The notes under the pieces are model-generated. The model searched no databases and had not been told where the DNA came from. It saw nothing but the letters and a program-made list of their open reading frames with translations. Positions 1 to 10,263 of a stretch of DNA of 64,000 bases are shown in pieces. The first letter of the stretch is position 1. Every line of letters begins with the position of its first letter. Origin of the DNA: Croceibacterium sp. TMG7-5b_MA50. GTDB taxonomy: Bacteria > Pseudomonadota > Alphaproteobacteria > Sphingomonadales > Sphingomonadaceae. The translations under genes and the position numbers were made by a program. The stretch lies in assembly GCF_039830145.1 (NCBI RefSeq), contig NZ_CP156082.1:2002001-2066000 (forward strand), written 5' to 3'.

Positions 1-602
<602 letters not shown>

Positions 603-1019
603 TCAGTACTGCCCCTTGATCGAACGCTGCCCATGCGGGGAGCGGCCGCCGCCCACCATCATCTGGAAATATTCCTCCTTGGTCATGCCCGTCATGGTGC
701 TGACCGCATCCTGGAAGCTCAGCCGGTCGGTCGAGAACAGCTTGGCCAGGAAGTAGATGTTGCCGCCAAGGTCCAGCAGGCGGTTGTAGTCGCGGTCGAT
801 CACCGCCTGCTTGATCTCGTCCGAGAGCTGCCATTCGTCGAGATAGGCGCGCTGGTCGGCCAGGAAGCGGGTGCGGTTGTCCTCCTTCATCAGGCTCATG
901 GCGAACTGGTTCAGGTGGTATCCCTGCCGCGCGCGGCGGGCGGTGTAGACGCGGGTGCCGGGAATGTCGTCGAATTCGGCGAGGTAGGCCGCCACGTCGC
1001 GCGGCATGGTCTGTGTCAC
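603..1019 (-). CDS. ligA: Protocatechuate 4,5-dioxygenase alpha subunit
   Basis: Small subunit of LigAB, which caps the active site of LigB. It has 138 residues (SYK-6 LigA is about 139) and is all-alpha, with the typical DDIPGTRVYT, GYHLNQFAMSLM and GNIYFLAKLF segments. The GTG at 1019 overlaps the stop of the upstream DUF2218 gene in a GTGA junction, which suggests translational coupling; an in-frame ATG at 1007 is the alternative start. It is followed after 3 bases by ligB. Confidence 0.96.
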   Translation of the reverse strand: MTQTMPRDVAAYLAEFDDIPGTRVYTARRARQGYHLNQFAMSLMKEDNRTRFLADQRAYLDEWQLSDEIKQAVIDRDYNRLLDLGGNIYFLAKLFSTDRLSFQDAVSTMTGMTKEEYFQMMVGGGRSPHGQRSIKGQY

Positions 1020-1321
1020 GGCTTGCTCTCCCAGGTGTACTGAAGCGGCGCCTCGCGGAAAGCGAAGCGGTCCAGGTGCCGCTCGATCACGCCGCGCAAT
1101 TGTTCGTTGCGGTCGGCATCGCCCGTCACCAGCGTGATGGCGATGCCGTCACTCTGTGCGGTCATCACCGCATTGTCGTGCTCGGCGAAGGGGAAGGCGG
1201 CGACCTGCCCCTCCCCATCCCAGCTGGCGGCCATCTTGTGACCCCAATGCTTCACCAATTGCTGCAGGTAGCGCGCCGGTTGCGTGCACGGGGCGAAGCC
1301 GGTGGCGACAAACCCCGTCAC
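1016..1321 (-). CDS. DUF2218 family protein inside the lig operon
   Basis: Small cytoplasmic protein of 101 residues with no signal peptide or membrane segment. The pattern of an N-terminal ARYLQQLVKHWGHK stretch and a C-terminal HLDRFAFREAPLQYTW stretch is that of DUF2218, a family of unknown function sometimes found near or fused to siderophore-interacting proteins. It is joined to both neighbours by 4-base overlaps (GTGA with the ligJ stop, GTGA with the ligA start), so it is made together with the ring-cleavage enzymes. A role in supplying or protecting the Fe(II) of LigAB would fit but is only inference. Confidence 0.8.
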   Translation of the reverse strand: MTGFVATGFAPCTQPARYLQQLVKHWGHKMAASWDGEGQVAAFPFAEHDNAVMTAQSDGIAITLVTGDADRNEQLRGVIERHLDRFAFREAPLQYTWESKP

Positions 1322-2343
1322 AGCCCGCGCGCCGTCAGCAGCGCGTCCAGCCGAGGGTAGACCCGGCGGACATTCGCTTCAAAAATGGCGTGCTTGTCCG
1401 CCGCCGGGATGTCGAGCGCGTCGACGTAGCGCTTCGTGTCGTCGAAATACTGGCCGGTCTCGGGGTCGATGCCGCGCACCGCGCCGACCATCTCGCTGCC
1501 GAACAGGATGTTCTTGGTCGCGATCACCTTGGCCAGCAGGTCGATGCCCGGCTGGTGGTAGACGCAGGTGTCGAAGAACACGTTGTTCATCAGGTGATCG
1601 GCCAGCGGCGGCTGCTTCAGCATGTCGGCCAGGCCGCGATATCGGCCCCAGTGATACGGCACCGCGCCGCCGCCGTGGGGAATGATGAAGCGCAAGGTCG
1701 GGAAGCGGCTGAAGAGGTCGCCCTGCAGCAATTGCATGAAGGCGACGGTGTCCGCCGCCAGGTAATAGCCGCCGGTCGCGTGCATCGCCGGGTTGCAGCT
1801 GCCCGAGACGTGGATCATCGCCGGCACGTCCAGCTCCACCATCGCCTCGTAGATCGGGAACCAATACGGATCGGTCAGCGGCGGATGGTCGAAGTAGCCG
1901 CCGCCAGGATCGGGATTGAGGTTGCACACGACGAAGCCCAGTTCCGTCACGCAGCGGCACAGTTCGGTGACGCTTTCGGACAGGTCGGCACCCGGGCTCT
2001 GCGGCAGCATGCAGCCGCCGACGAAAGTGTCGGGGAACAGCTGCGTCACGCGCCAGATCAGGTCGTTGCAGCGCCGCGCCCATTCGGCGGCCACGGCCTG
2101 GTCGCCGACATGCGGTTCCATCGCGCTGGCGCGGGGGGAGAAGATGGTGAGGTCGGCGCCGCGTTCGCGGATCAGGCGGAGCTGGTTGTCCTCGATCGTC
2201 CGGCGGATCTCGTCATCGGTGATCTCGGGATAAGGCGGCGGCGCCTCGCCCGCCTTGAACGCGGCCTTCTGCGCCACGCGCCATTCGTCATGCGCCTTGG
2301 GCAGGACGGTGTAGTGGCCGTGGCAGTCGATGATCAGCGTCAT
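1318..2343 (-). CDS. ligJ: 4-oxalomesaconate hydratase
   Basis: Amidohydrolase-superfamily enzyme (COG2159 type) that hydrates 4-oxalomesaconate to 4-carboxy-4-hydroxy-2-oxoadipate, the substrate of LigK. It has 341 residues from the ATG at 2343, the same length as SYK-6 LigJ. The N-terminal strand IIDCHGHYT carries the HxH-type metal ligands, FIIPHGGGAVPYHWGR supplies a further His, and NILFGSEMVGAVRG lies near the C-terminus. The ATG overlaps the stop of the upstream oxidoreductase (ATGA), and its own stop overlaps the DUF2218 start. An upstream extension of the frame exists but is antisense-quality sequence, so the ATG at 2343 is preferred. Confidence 0.95.
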   Translation of the reverse strand: MTLIIDCHGHYTVLPKAHDEWRVAQKAAFKAGEAPPPYPEITDDEIRRTIEDNQLRLIRERGADLTIFSPRASAMEPHVGDQAVAAEWARRCNDLIWRVTQLFPDTFVGGCMLPQSPGADLSESVTELCRCVTELGFVVCNLNPDPGGGYFDHPPLTDPYWFPIYEAMVELDVPAMIHVSGSCNPAMHATGGYYLAADTVAFMQLLQGDLFSRFPTLRFIIPHGGGAVPYHWGRYRGLADMLKQPPLADHLMNNVFFDTCVYHQPGIDLLAKVIATKNILFGSEMVGAVRGIDPETGQYFDDTKRYVDALDIPAADKHAIFEANVRRVYPRLDALLTARGL

Positions 2344-3128
2344 GCGGGTTGCGATCCCTTGCTCGCGCCGGCGCGCCGCTGCAGCCGGACGGTGCCGCCG
2401 GTCATCACCGGCTCCACGCCCAGGTCCGCCAGTGTGCGCGCGGCCTCCTCCATCTCCGCCGCGCGGCGCAGGCCGTGCGTCGCCATCCGCTCCCGGTTGT
2501 AGGCGATCCGCTCCGCCCAGGGCAGCGGCTTCTCCGATGCGTCGAGCGAGGTCATCACCTCCTCGAACACGCCGGCCGCGTCGGCGGCGGCAGCGCATTC
2601 GTGGCTAAGTGCCTCGAGCCCCTTCACCATGACGGAACGGATCATCTTGATCGCGGAGGCACGGCCGACCGCGTCGCCCACGATCCGCCGGCGGGTGAAG
2701 CCGAGCCGCGCCAGCAGTGCATCGGCCCGGCCTGCTGCGGGCCCGGCCAGCAGCAGCGGCACGGCCAGGTCATGCCCCACGGGCGCCATGACCGAGACAT
2801 CGACATAGGCCCCGCCCGCCGCCTCTACCGCGGCGGCGGCCGCCTGCTTGGTCGCGGGCGCGACGGAGTTCATGTCGCACCACAGCGCGCCCGCCGGCAA
2901 CAGGGCGGCGTAATCGCGCGCCGCGTCCAGCGCGCCGTCCGCGGTCACCAGCGACAGCACGATCTCCGCCCCGGACAGCGCCTCACCCGGATCGTCGGCC
3001 GGCGCCATGCCGAGCGACGGCATCAGCGCGCGCCGCGCGGGCAGCAGGTCCCAGCCCCGCGCCTGCCCCGCCCAGCCGCCGACGCGGGCAAAGCGGGAAC
3101 CGGCCTCGCCGAAGCCGATCAGCGTCAC
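2340..3128 (-). CDS. NAD(P)-dependent oxidoreductase, 6PGDH-like with DUF1932
   Basis: First gene of the ligJ-ligAB operon. The N-terminal Rossmann motif VTLIGFGEAGSRFA (GxGxxG type) and the beta-hydroxyacid dehydrogenase layout (SLVTADGALDAA, YVDVSVMAPVG, SAIKMIRSVMVKGLEAL with the catalytic-type Lys) place it in the 3-hydroxyisobutyrate/6-phosphogluconate dehydrogenase superfamily with a DUF1932 C-terminus. It is not LigC, which is a Gfo/Idh-type enzyme of about 315 residues. The substrate is unknown; a keto or hydroxy acid of the pathway is inferred from position. The start is uncertain: GTG 3128 opens exactly at the Rossmann strand; CTG 3155 sits 8 bases behind a good GAGAGAGG; TTG 3191 has no visible ribosome site. 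Confidence 0.82.
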   Translation of the reverse strand: MTLIGFGEAGSRFARVGGWAGQARGWDLLPARRALMPSLGMAPADDPGEALSGAEIVLSLVTADGALDAARDYAALLPAGALWCDMNSVAPATKQAAAAAVEAAGGAYVDVSVMAPVGHDLAVPLLLAGPAAGRADALLARLGFTRRRIVGDAVGRASAIKMIRSVMVKGLEALSHECAAAADAAGVFEEVMTSLDASEKPLPWAERIAYNRERMATHGLRRAAEMEEAARTLADLGVEPVMTGGTVRLQRRAGASKGSQPA

Positions 3129-3213
3129 GCGCGGATAGGGTGATGGGGATGCCAGACTCGTTATCCTCTCTCTTTGCGCCACTCTACTCAAAGCCGAAGC
3201 GGCTTACAAGATA

Positions 3214-3284
3214 TTGCATTAGCGTATAGCAAAACCGGCTTGACGTGAGACCCCGGGCGGGTCCACCCCGCATTGCATAAGCAA
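3214..3284. promoter_or_regulatory. Divergent lig control region with two TTGC/GCAA dyads
   Basis: Between the divergent lig operons lie two dyads with the same arms: TTGC-N11-GCAA at 3214-3232 and TTGC-N4-GCAA at 3273-3284. The first has the T-N11-A layout of LysR-type operators. The second ends just before the ligK ribosome site (AGGAGA, 3291-3296). In SYK-6 the corresponding operons are controlled by the LysR-type activator LigR, so these are candidate sites for such a regulator. No regulator gene is seen next to the cluster in this window. Confidence 0.5.
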
Positions 3285-3303
3285 CAAGGCAGGAGAGTCG
3301 CCG

Positions 3304-3978
3304 GTGGCAGGTGTCGTTGTCCAGAACATCGAACGCGCGGACGCCGGGATCGTCGCCGCGCTGGGCGCATGCGGCGTCGCCACCGTACACGAGGCGCAGG
3401 GGCGGATCGGTCTGCTCGCCAGCTATATGCGGCCGATCTATGCCGGTGCGCGGATCGGCGCGTCGGCCGTCACCATCTCCGTCCCGCCGGGCGACAATTA
3501 CATGGTCCATGCCGCGATCGAGCAATGCCGGGAAGGCGACGTGCTGGTGATCGCGCCGACCTCTCCGTGCGAGGACGGCTATTTCGGGGACCTGCTGGCG
3601 ACCAGCGCGCAGGCGCGCGGGGTGCGCGGCCTGATCATCGATGCGGGCATCCGCGATGTGCGTGACCTGACCGAGATGGGCTTCCCCGTCTGGGCCAAGC
3701 GGGTCTTCGCGCAAGGCACGATCAAGGCCAGCCTCGGCAGCGTCAATGTGGACGTGGTGTGCGCGGGCGCGTTCATCCGGCCCGGCGACGTGATCGTGGC
3801 CGACGACGACGGCGTATGCGTGGTGCGGCGGGAGGATGCCGCCGACGTGCTGGCCAAGGCACAGGCGCGCGAGGCAAACGAGGAAGCCAAGCGCCAGCGG
3901 CTGGCCAGCGGCGAGCTGGGCCTGGACATGTACGGCTTCCGCCAGAAGCTCACCGACATGGGGCTGAAGTGGGTCTGA
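3304..3978 (+). CDS. ligK: 4-carboxy-4-hydroxy-2-oxoadipate aldolase
   Basis: Last step of the 4,5-cleavage pathway: splits 4-carboxy-4-hydroxy-2-oxoadipate into pyruvate and oxaloacetate with a divalent metal. It has 224 residues and the RraA-like fold of class II HMG/CHA aldolases. The signature [17 protein letters not shown] carries the Arg-Asp pair (about R117, D118) that binds pyruvate and metal, and [15 protein letters not shown] precedes it. The start is GTG with AGGAGA 7 bases upstream. First gene of the ligK-ligU-ligI operon; ligU follows after 2 bases. Confidence 0.95.
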   Translation: MAGVVVQNIERADAGIVAALGACGVATVHEAQGRIGLLASYMRPIYAGARIGASAVTISVPPGDNYMVHAAIEQCREGDVLVIAPTSPCEDGYFGDLLATSAQARGVRGLIIDAGIRDVRDLTEMGFPVWAKRVFAQGTIKASLGSVNVDVVCAGAFIRPGDVIVADDDGVCVVRREDAADVLAKAQAREANEEAKRQRLASGELGLDMYGFRQKLTDMGLKWV

Positions 3979-3980
3979 CG

Positions 3981-5904
<1,924 letters not shown>

Positions 5905-5995
5905 CGCCGCCGGAACCAGCACGCCCCGCAACAATTATTATAATTGAACCATCTGGGCGGCAATTTCCGACCCACCCAGCCGGTCAGGTGGTCTT

Positions 5996-6027
5996 GCGGG
6001 GCGGGCCTTGTCCAGGCGCCGCCCCGC
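5996..6027. terminator. Strong hairpin between convergent ligI and the MetE-like gene
   Basis: GCGGGGCGG (5996-6004) pairs with CCGCCCCGC (6019-6027), extended inward by GCC/GGC around a short loop with one bulged base. It sits at the convergence point of two genes, where a shared terminator is expected, but no T-tract follows on either strand, so Rho-independent function is uncertain. Confidence 0.45.
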
Positions 6028-6034
6028 TCCCCGT

Positions 6035-7144
6035 TCAGCGGCCCCACACCTCCGCCGCGACGTCCACCACCAGGCGGATCTTGGCGGCCTGCTGTTCCAC
6101 GCTGATGTCGTTGCCATGCACCGTGGAGGCGAAGCCGCATTGCGGGCTGAGCGCCAGATTGTCGATATCGGTGAACTTGGCGGCCTCCTCGATCCGGCGC
6201 AGCACGTCGTCCCGGTTCTCCAGCTCGCCCAGCTTCGTGGTGACGAGGCCCAGCACCACCGTCTTGCCCTTGGGCAGGAAGCGCAGTGGTGCGAAGTCGC
6301 CGGAACGCGGATCGTCATATTCCAGGAAGAAGGCGTCGATCGCCAGCTCGTTGAACATGATCTCCGCCACTGGTTCGTACCCGCCCTCCGCGGCCCAGCT
6401 GCTGCGGAAATTGCCGCGGCACAGGTGGACGGCGCGGATCATGTCGGCCGGCGCGGAGGCGAAGCTGTCATTGATGAGCTGGGCGTAGCGGCGGGGCGTC
6501 GCGTCCGGGTCGATCCCGCGCGCGCGCGCATCCGCCCGCTGGCTGTCGTCGCACAGATAGGCGAGGTTGGTGTCGTCCATCTGGATGTAGCGGCAACCCG
6601 CCGCCGCCAGACTGTCCACCTCCGCCCGGTAGGCGGCGGCGACGTCGGCGTAGAAGTCCTCCATATCCGGGTACACATCGGCCGGGATGCCGTCCCGCCC
6701 GGCGCGGAAATGCAGCATGGTGGGGCTGGGGATCGTCACCTTAGGCGTGCGCGTGGTCTGCCCGGCCAGATAGGTGAAGTCGGCCAGCTGGATCGGTGCG
6801 CGGTGCGCGACCTTGCCGGTGACGACCATCTTGGGCGGGGCGAAGTGGACGTCCTTGCCCGCGTCGTTCTTGAACGCCTTGGCCATGCCGCCCTGTTCCT
6901 CGACCCCGTCCAGTTGCAGCAGGAAGTCGGTGTGGAAGAAGTAGCGGCGGTATTCCCCGTCGGTGATCGCCTGCAGGCCAAGCCCTTCCTGCCAGCGCAC
7001 CAGGTCGGCGATGGCGGCATCCTCCACCTCCCGCAGGGCGGCGGCATCGGTCGTTCCCGCGGCGCGGCCATCGCGCGCCTCGATCACGGAACGCGGACGC
7101 AGGAAGGAGCCGACGTGGTCGGCACGGGAAGGCAGCTTGGTCAT
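6035..7144 (-). CDS. Core MetE-like zinc methyltransferase (C-terminal domain only)
   Basis: 369 residues matching only the catalytic (C-terminal) barrel of cobalamin-independent methionine synthase; full MetE is about 750 residues with an N-terminal folate domain. The zinc ligands appear in order: His and Cys in AVHLCRGNFR, Glu in AFFLEYDDPRSG, and Cys in LALSPQCGFAS near the end, so it should be active. The substrate is unclear: homologues of the YxjG/YxjH type are annotated as methyltetrahydropteroyltriglutamate-homocysteine methyltransferases without proof of the donor. It lies convergent to the lig operon, which raises a link to methoxyl-derived C1 units. Start at ATG 7144; GTG 7153 is possible. 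Confidence 0.85.
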   Translation of the reverse strand: MTKLPSRADHVGSFLRPRSVIEARDGRAAGTTDAAALREVEDAAIADLVRWQEGLGLQAITDGEYRRYFFHTDFLLQLDGVEEQGGMAKAFKNDAGKDVHFAPPKMVVTGKVAHRAPIQLADFTYLAGQTTRTPKVTIPSPTMLHFRAGRDGIPADVYPDMEDFYADVAAAYRAEVDSLAAAGCRYIQMDDTNLAYLCDDSQRADARARGIDPDATPRRYAQLINDSFASAPADMIRAVHLCRGNFRSSWAAEGGYEPVAEIMFNELAIDAFFLEYDDPRSGDFAPLRFLPKGKTVVLGLVTTKLGELENRDDVLRRIEEAAKFTDIDNLALSPQCGFASTVHGNDISVEQQAAKIRLVVDVAAEVWGR

Positions 7145-7229
7145 GATGGGCACCCGGTTGACGTGAAGCGCGCGCCATAAGCAGGCGACCGCGCCCCGTG
7201 CAACCGGGATGGCCGGTCAGGCCGGGGGA

Positions 7230-7775
7230 TCAGAACGGGATGTCGTCGTCCAGATCGTCATAGCCGCCGCTGCTGCCGCCCCCACTGCCGGAGGTCTGGC
7301 CCCATTCGCCGCCCTGGCTGCCGCCGCGACCGGACGATCCGCCGCCCCCGCCCCCGCCGCGGCCGTAATCGCCGCCGCCGGAACGCTGGCCACCACCGCC
7401 GCCGCCGCTACCGCCCTGGCCGCCGCCCGGCCCGTCCAGCATGGTCAGCGTGCCATTGAAGCCGCGCAGCACGATCTCCGTCGAGTAGCGATCATTGCCC
7501 GACTGGTCCTGCCACTTGCGGGTCTGCAACTGCCCTTCGACGAATACCTTGCTGCCCTTGCGCAGGAAGCGTTCGGCGACGCTGACCAGCCCTTCGGAGA
7601 AGATCGCCACGGTGTGCCATTCGGTGCGTTCCTGCCGCTGGCCCGACTGGTCCTTCCAGTTTTCGGTGGTGGCGATGCGCAGGTTGCACACCTTGCCGCC
7701 GTTCTGGAAGCTGCGCACTTCCGGGTCCTGCCCCAGATTGCCGATCAGCATGACCTTGTTGAGGCTGCCCGCCAT
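7230..7775 (-). CDS. ssb: Single-stranded DNA-binding protein
   Basis: 181 residues. The N-terminal OB fold (about 1-112) begins [21 protein letters not shown] and contains [23 protein letters not shown] long Gly/Ser-rich linker (about 115-170) follows, and the acidic tip ends in DDDIPF, the conserved peptide that docks partners in replication and repair. The DNA of the linker (about 7260-7430) is a low-complexity GCC/CCG-rich run. No operon partner is evident; feoB follows downstream on the same strand after 15 bases. Confidence 0.98.
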   Translation of the reverse strand: MAGSLNKVMLIGNLGQDPEVRSFQNGGKVCNLRIATTENWKDQSGQRQERTEWHTVAIFSEGLVSVAERFLRKGSKVFVEGQLQTRKWQDQSGNDRYSTEIVLRGFNGTLTMLDGPGGGQGGSGGGGGGQRSGGGDYGRGGGGGGGSSGRGGSQGGEWGQTSGSGGGSSGGYDDLDDDIPF

Positions 7776-7790
7776 TGTTCTTCCCTTGGA

Positions 7791-9638
7791 TCAGAGGCCG
7801 GCAGCGACCGCCAGCCAGTAAGTGACGCCGGCCGCCATGTAGGCGAGCACGAACAGGTAGATTAGCATCACCAGCGGCCACTTCCACCCGTTGGTCTCCC
7901 GCCGGGCGACCGCGATTGTGGACAAGCATTGCGGCGCGAACACGAACCACGCCAGGAAGGCCAGCGCCATCGGCAGGGTCCAGCGTGCCGCCAGTTGCCC
8001 TTCAAGCGCGATCGCCGCCGCATCCTCGTCCTCCGCCGCGACGGCGTAGGTGGTGGCGAGGGAGGAGACCGCCACTTCGCGCGCGGCCATCGCGGGGATC
8101 AGCGCCAGTGCCATGTCGCGGTTGAAGCCGATCGGTTCCACCACCACGGCAAGGCCGTTGGCGATGTGCCCGGCGATGCTGGCGTCCACCTGATCCTCCC
8201 CCGGCGCGGCCTGGGGGAAGCTCAGCAGCAGCCACAGCGCGACCGTGACGGTGAAGATGATCGTGCCTGCCCGCCGCAGGAAGATCCACGCGCGCTGCCA
8301 CAGGCCGATGGTGATGTCGCGCAGCGATGGCCACTGGTATCGCGGCAGTTCCATGATGAAGCCGCTGGCGCCACCCTTCGCCACGCTGCGGCGCATGACC
8401 CACGCCACCAGCAGCGCGCCGACGATGCCGGCCACATACAGCGCGAACAGCACCAGGCCCTGAAGCCCGATGCCCGGCCCTACGCTGCGCGCCGGGATGA
8501 ACGCGGCGATGATGACGGCATAGACCGGCAGGCGCGCCGAACAGGTCATCAGCGGGGCAATCATGATGGTGGTCAGTCGGTCCTTGGGATCGGCGATCGC
8601 CCGCGTCGCCATGATGCCGGGGATGGCGCAGGCGAAGGATGACAGCAGCGGAATGAAGCTGCGGCCCGACAGGCCCACGCCCGCCATCAGCCGGTCCATG
8701 ATGAAGGCGGCCCGCGCCATGTAGCCGGACTGTTCCATCAGCAGGATGAAGGCGAACAGGATCACGATCTGCGGTAGGAACACGACCACCGATCCCACGC
8801 CCGCCAGCACCCCTTGCGTCAGCAGGTCGCGCGGCAGGCCGGCCGGCAACACCGCCTCAGCCTGCGTGGAAAGCCAGCCGACCGCCCCCTCCAGCCCGTC
8901 GGCGAAGGGCGTCGCCCAGGCGAACACCGCCTGGAACATCACGAACAGCAGGGCGAACAGGATGGCCGGCCCGGCCCAGGGATTCAGCAGCAGCCGGTCC
9001 AGCCGGGTATGCAGGCGGTGCGCCCCGCTTTCCGCCAGCACCGCACGGCCCGCCATCATCCGCGCGGCGAGGCGCCGCTCCGTCGCGCCAAGCTCCCGCA
9101 CGTCGGCGCGCGGTTCGGCCGGGCGGCTGCGCGCCACGTCGAGCGCGGCGACCAGTTCCTCCAGCCCGCGGCGGCGCACGGCGACGGTCGGCACGACCGG
9201 CACGCCCAATGCCGTGGCGAGGGCGGCAGGGTCCAGCACCAGCCCGTCGCGTTCCGCCATGTCGATCATGTTCAGCGCCACGACGGTCGGGCGGCCAAGG
9301 GCGATCACCTCCTGCGCGAAGACCAGGTGCTGTTCCAGATTGGCGGCGTCCAGCACGATCACCAGCACCTGCGGCTGCGCCTGCCCCGGCTGTTCGCCCA
9401 GCACGACGCGGCGGGTCACCTCCTCGTCCGGGCTGGCGGCATCGAGCGCGTAGCTGCCGGGCAGGTCGAGCAGTTCGGCAGGTTCGCCGCTGGGCAGCAC
9501 CAGCCGACCCGCCTTGCGCTCCACGGTGACGCCCGGATAGTTCGCGATCTTCTGGCGCGCGCCGGTCAGGGCGTTGAACAGCGCGCTCTTGCCCGCATTG
9601 GGATTGCCGACCAGCGCGATGGTGAGCGGCACGCTCAT
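7791..9638 (-). CDS. feoB: Ferrous iron transporter B
   Basis: Inner-membrane Fe(II) transporter of 615 residues. The N-terminal G domain has G1 GNPNAGKS (11-18), the NYPGVTVE switch, G3 DLPGSYAL and G4 NMID. A helical spacer and the membrane core follow, with two Gate-like blocks including PLMTCSARLPVY and the Cys-containing FACAIPG. It is short compared with E. coli FeoB (773) but usual for alphaproteobacteria. The ATG overlaps the feoA stop by 4 bases (ATGA). No feoC is seen. A longer frame upstream of 9638 would run into feoA. Confidence 0.97.
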   Translation of the reverse strand: MSVPLTIALVGNPNAGKSALFNALTGARQKIANYPGVTVERKAGRLVLPSGEPAELLDLPGSYALDAASPDEEVTRRVVLGEQPGQAQPQVLVIVLDAANLEQHLVFAQEVIALGRPTVVALNMIDMAERDGLVLDPAALATALGVPVVPTVAVRRRGLEELVAALDVARSRPAEPRADVRELGATERRLAARMMAGRAVLAESGAHRLHTRLDRLLLNPWAGPAILFALLFVMFQAVFAWATPFADGLEGAVGWLSTQAEAVLPAGLPRDLLTQGVLAGVGSVVVFLPQIVILFAFILLMEQSGYMARAAFIMDRLMAGVGLSGRSFIPLLSSFACAIPGIMATRAIADPKDRLTTIMIAPLMTCSARLPVYAVIIAAFIPARSVGPGIGLQGLVLFALYVAGIVGALLVAWVMRRSVAKGGASGFIMELPRYQWPSLRDITIGLWQRAWIFLRRAGTIIFTVTVALWLLLSFPQAAPGEDQVDASIAGHIANGLAVVVEPIGFNRDMALALIPAMAAREVAVSSLATTYAVAAEDEDAAAIALEGQLAARWTLPMALAFLAWFVFAPQCLSTIAVARRETNGWKWPLVMLIYLFVLAYMAAGVTYWLAVAAGL

Positions 9639-9922
9639 GCCCCCGCCCCGTCGCGCGACACGGTGATCGCGCAAGCATGTGCGCGGCGCAGCGCCACCAC
9701 CATGCGCCCAATTCGCAGGGCCAGCGGATCAGCCCCGGCGAAGATGCCGCGATGCGCCACGCTGATCGTGGCGCCCGGCTCCACCCCCAACGCGCGGAGG
9801 CGCTTCGCCTCCTCCGGCACGAACGCAGCCCAATCGACCGCGGTGATGCGCGCGGGCTGTTCACGCGGCAGCAGGTCGAGCGTCAGGGAGTCACGAGCGA
9901 TGGGGGGCGCAGAACTGTCCAT
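9635..9922 (-). CDS. feoA: FeoA family SH3-like iron transport protein
   Basis: 95 residues from ATG 9922. The SH3-like core is recognisable from EEAKRLRALGVEPGATISVAHRGIFAGADPLALRIG and the final RRAHACAITV strand (quoted in parts of the usual FeoA pattern, L-G-x-x-P-G then a hydrophobic C-terminal strand). FeoA is cytoplasmic and assists FeoB. It is the first gene of feoAB and is coupled to feoB by an ATGA overlap. The divergent gap to 10081 holds two dyads that may be its operators. Confidence 0.9.
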   Translation of the reverse strand: MDSSAPPIARDSLTLDLLPREQPARITAVDWAAFVPEEAKRLRALGVEPGATISVAHRGIFAGADPLALRIGRMVVALRRAHACAITVSRDGAGA

Positions 9923-9996
9923 GTGCCGGTGGCGCGTGGCACAGGCGGTCGCTTCCTGCAACCGGCTCGCAGCAAACGCCTATCGTCAGAAATTTT

Positions 9997-10045
9997 GTTG
10001 CGCCATCTTGTGCAACCAAATGGTTAATCTAACGTTTAGGTTAGA
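9997..10045. promoter_or_regulatory. Two dyads in the feoAB upstream gap
   Basis: GTTGC-N10-GCAAC (9997-10016) and TCTAAC-N6-GTTAGA (10028-10045) are both perfect in their arms and stand in the AT-richer gap between feoA and the divergent small gene. Iron-responsive control is expected for feoAB, but neither dyad resembles the classical Fur box or the rhizobial iron control element, so the binding factor is unknown. Confidence 0.4.
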
Positions 10046-10080
10046 GAAGGATGCTTGTTAGCAAAGGTTTAGAGAACGCC

Positions 10081-10245
10081 ATGAGCGCGCCCCGTACCGT
10101 CACTGCCACCCGTTATGATCCCAAGCCTGATCTGATCGGTGCGATGCATGGCAAACCCGGGCAATGGTCGGGCCTGACCCGACTCGGCGTGATCGCCGGC
10201 CTGTGTGTGCTTGGCTGGTCGGCGATCCTGATCCCGATCCTGTAA
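10081..10245 (+). CDS. Small single-pass membrane protein, unknown
   Basis: 54 residues. A hydrophilic N-terminus (YDPKPDLIGAMHGKPGQWSG) is followed by one hydrophobic helix (about residues 33-53) that ends the protein. An in-frame ATG at 10051 would add ten residues, but the purine stretch AGAAGG abuts it directly and is better placed for nothing upstream. It is transcribed divergently from feoAB, so it could be co-regulated with iron uptake. I do not recognise a family. Confidence 0.55.
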   Translation: MSAPRTVTATRYDPKPDLIGAMHGKPGQWSGLTRLGVIAGLCVLGWSAILIPIL

Positions 10246-10263
10246 GGGCGATCGTCGACGCCC

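Noticed and set aside
2340-3128. LigC, the ring-fission semialdehyde dehydrogenase.
   Set aside because: The sequence is of the 6PGDH/3-hydroxyisobutyrate dehydrogenase type, not Gfo/Idh; ligC probably lies left of the window after ligB.
6035-7144. Full-length methionine synthase MetE.
   Set aside because: Only the C-terminal catalytic barrel is present; there is no coding sequence for the N-terminal half on either side.
7260-7430. A short tandem repeat or VNTR in the ssb gene.
   Set aside because: The GCC/CCG-rich run is the codons of the Gly/Ser linker usual in SSB; the units are irregular.
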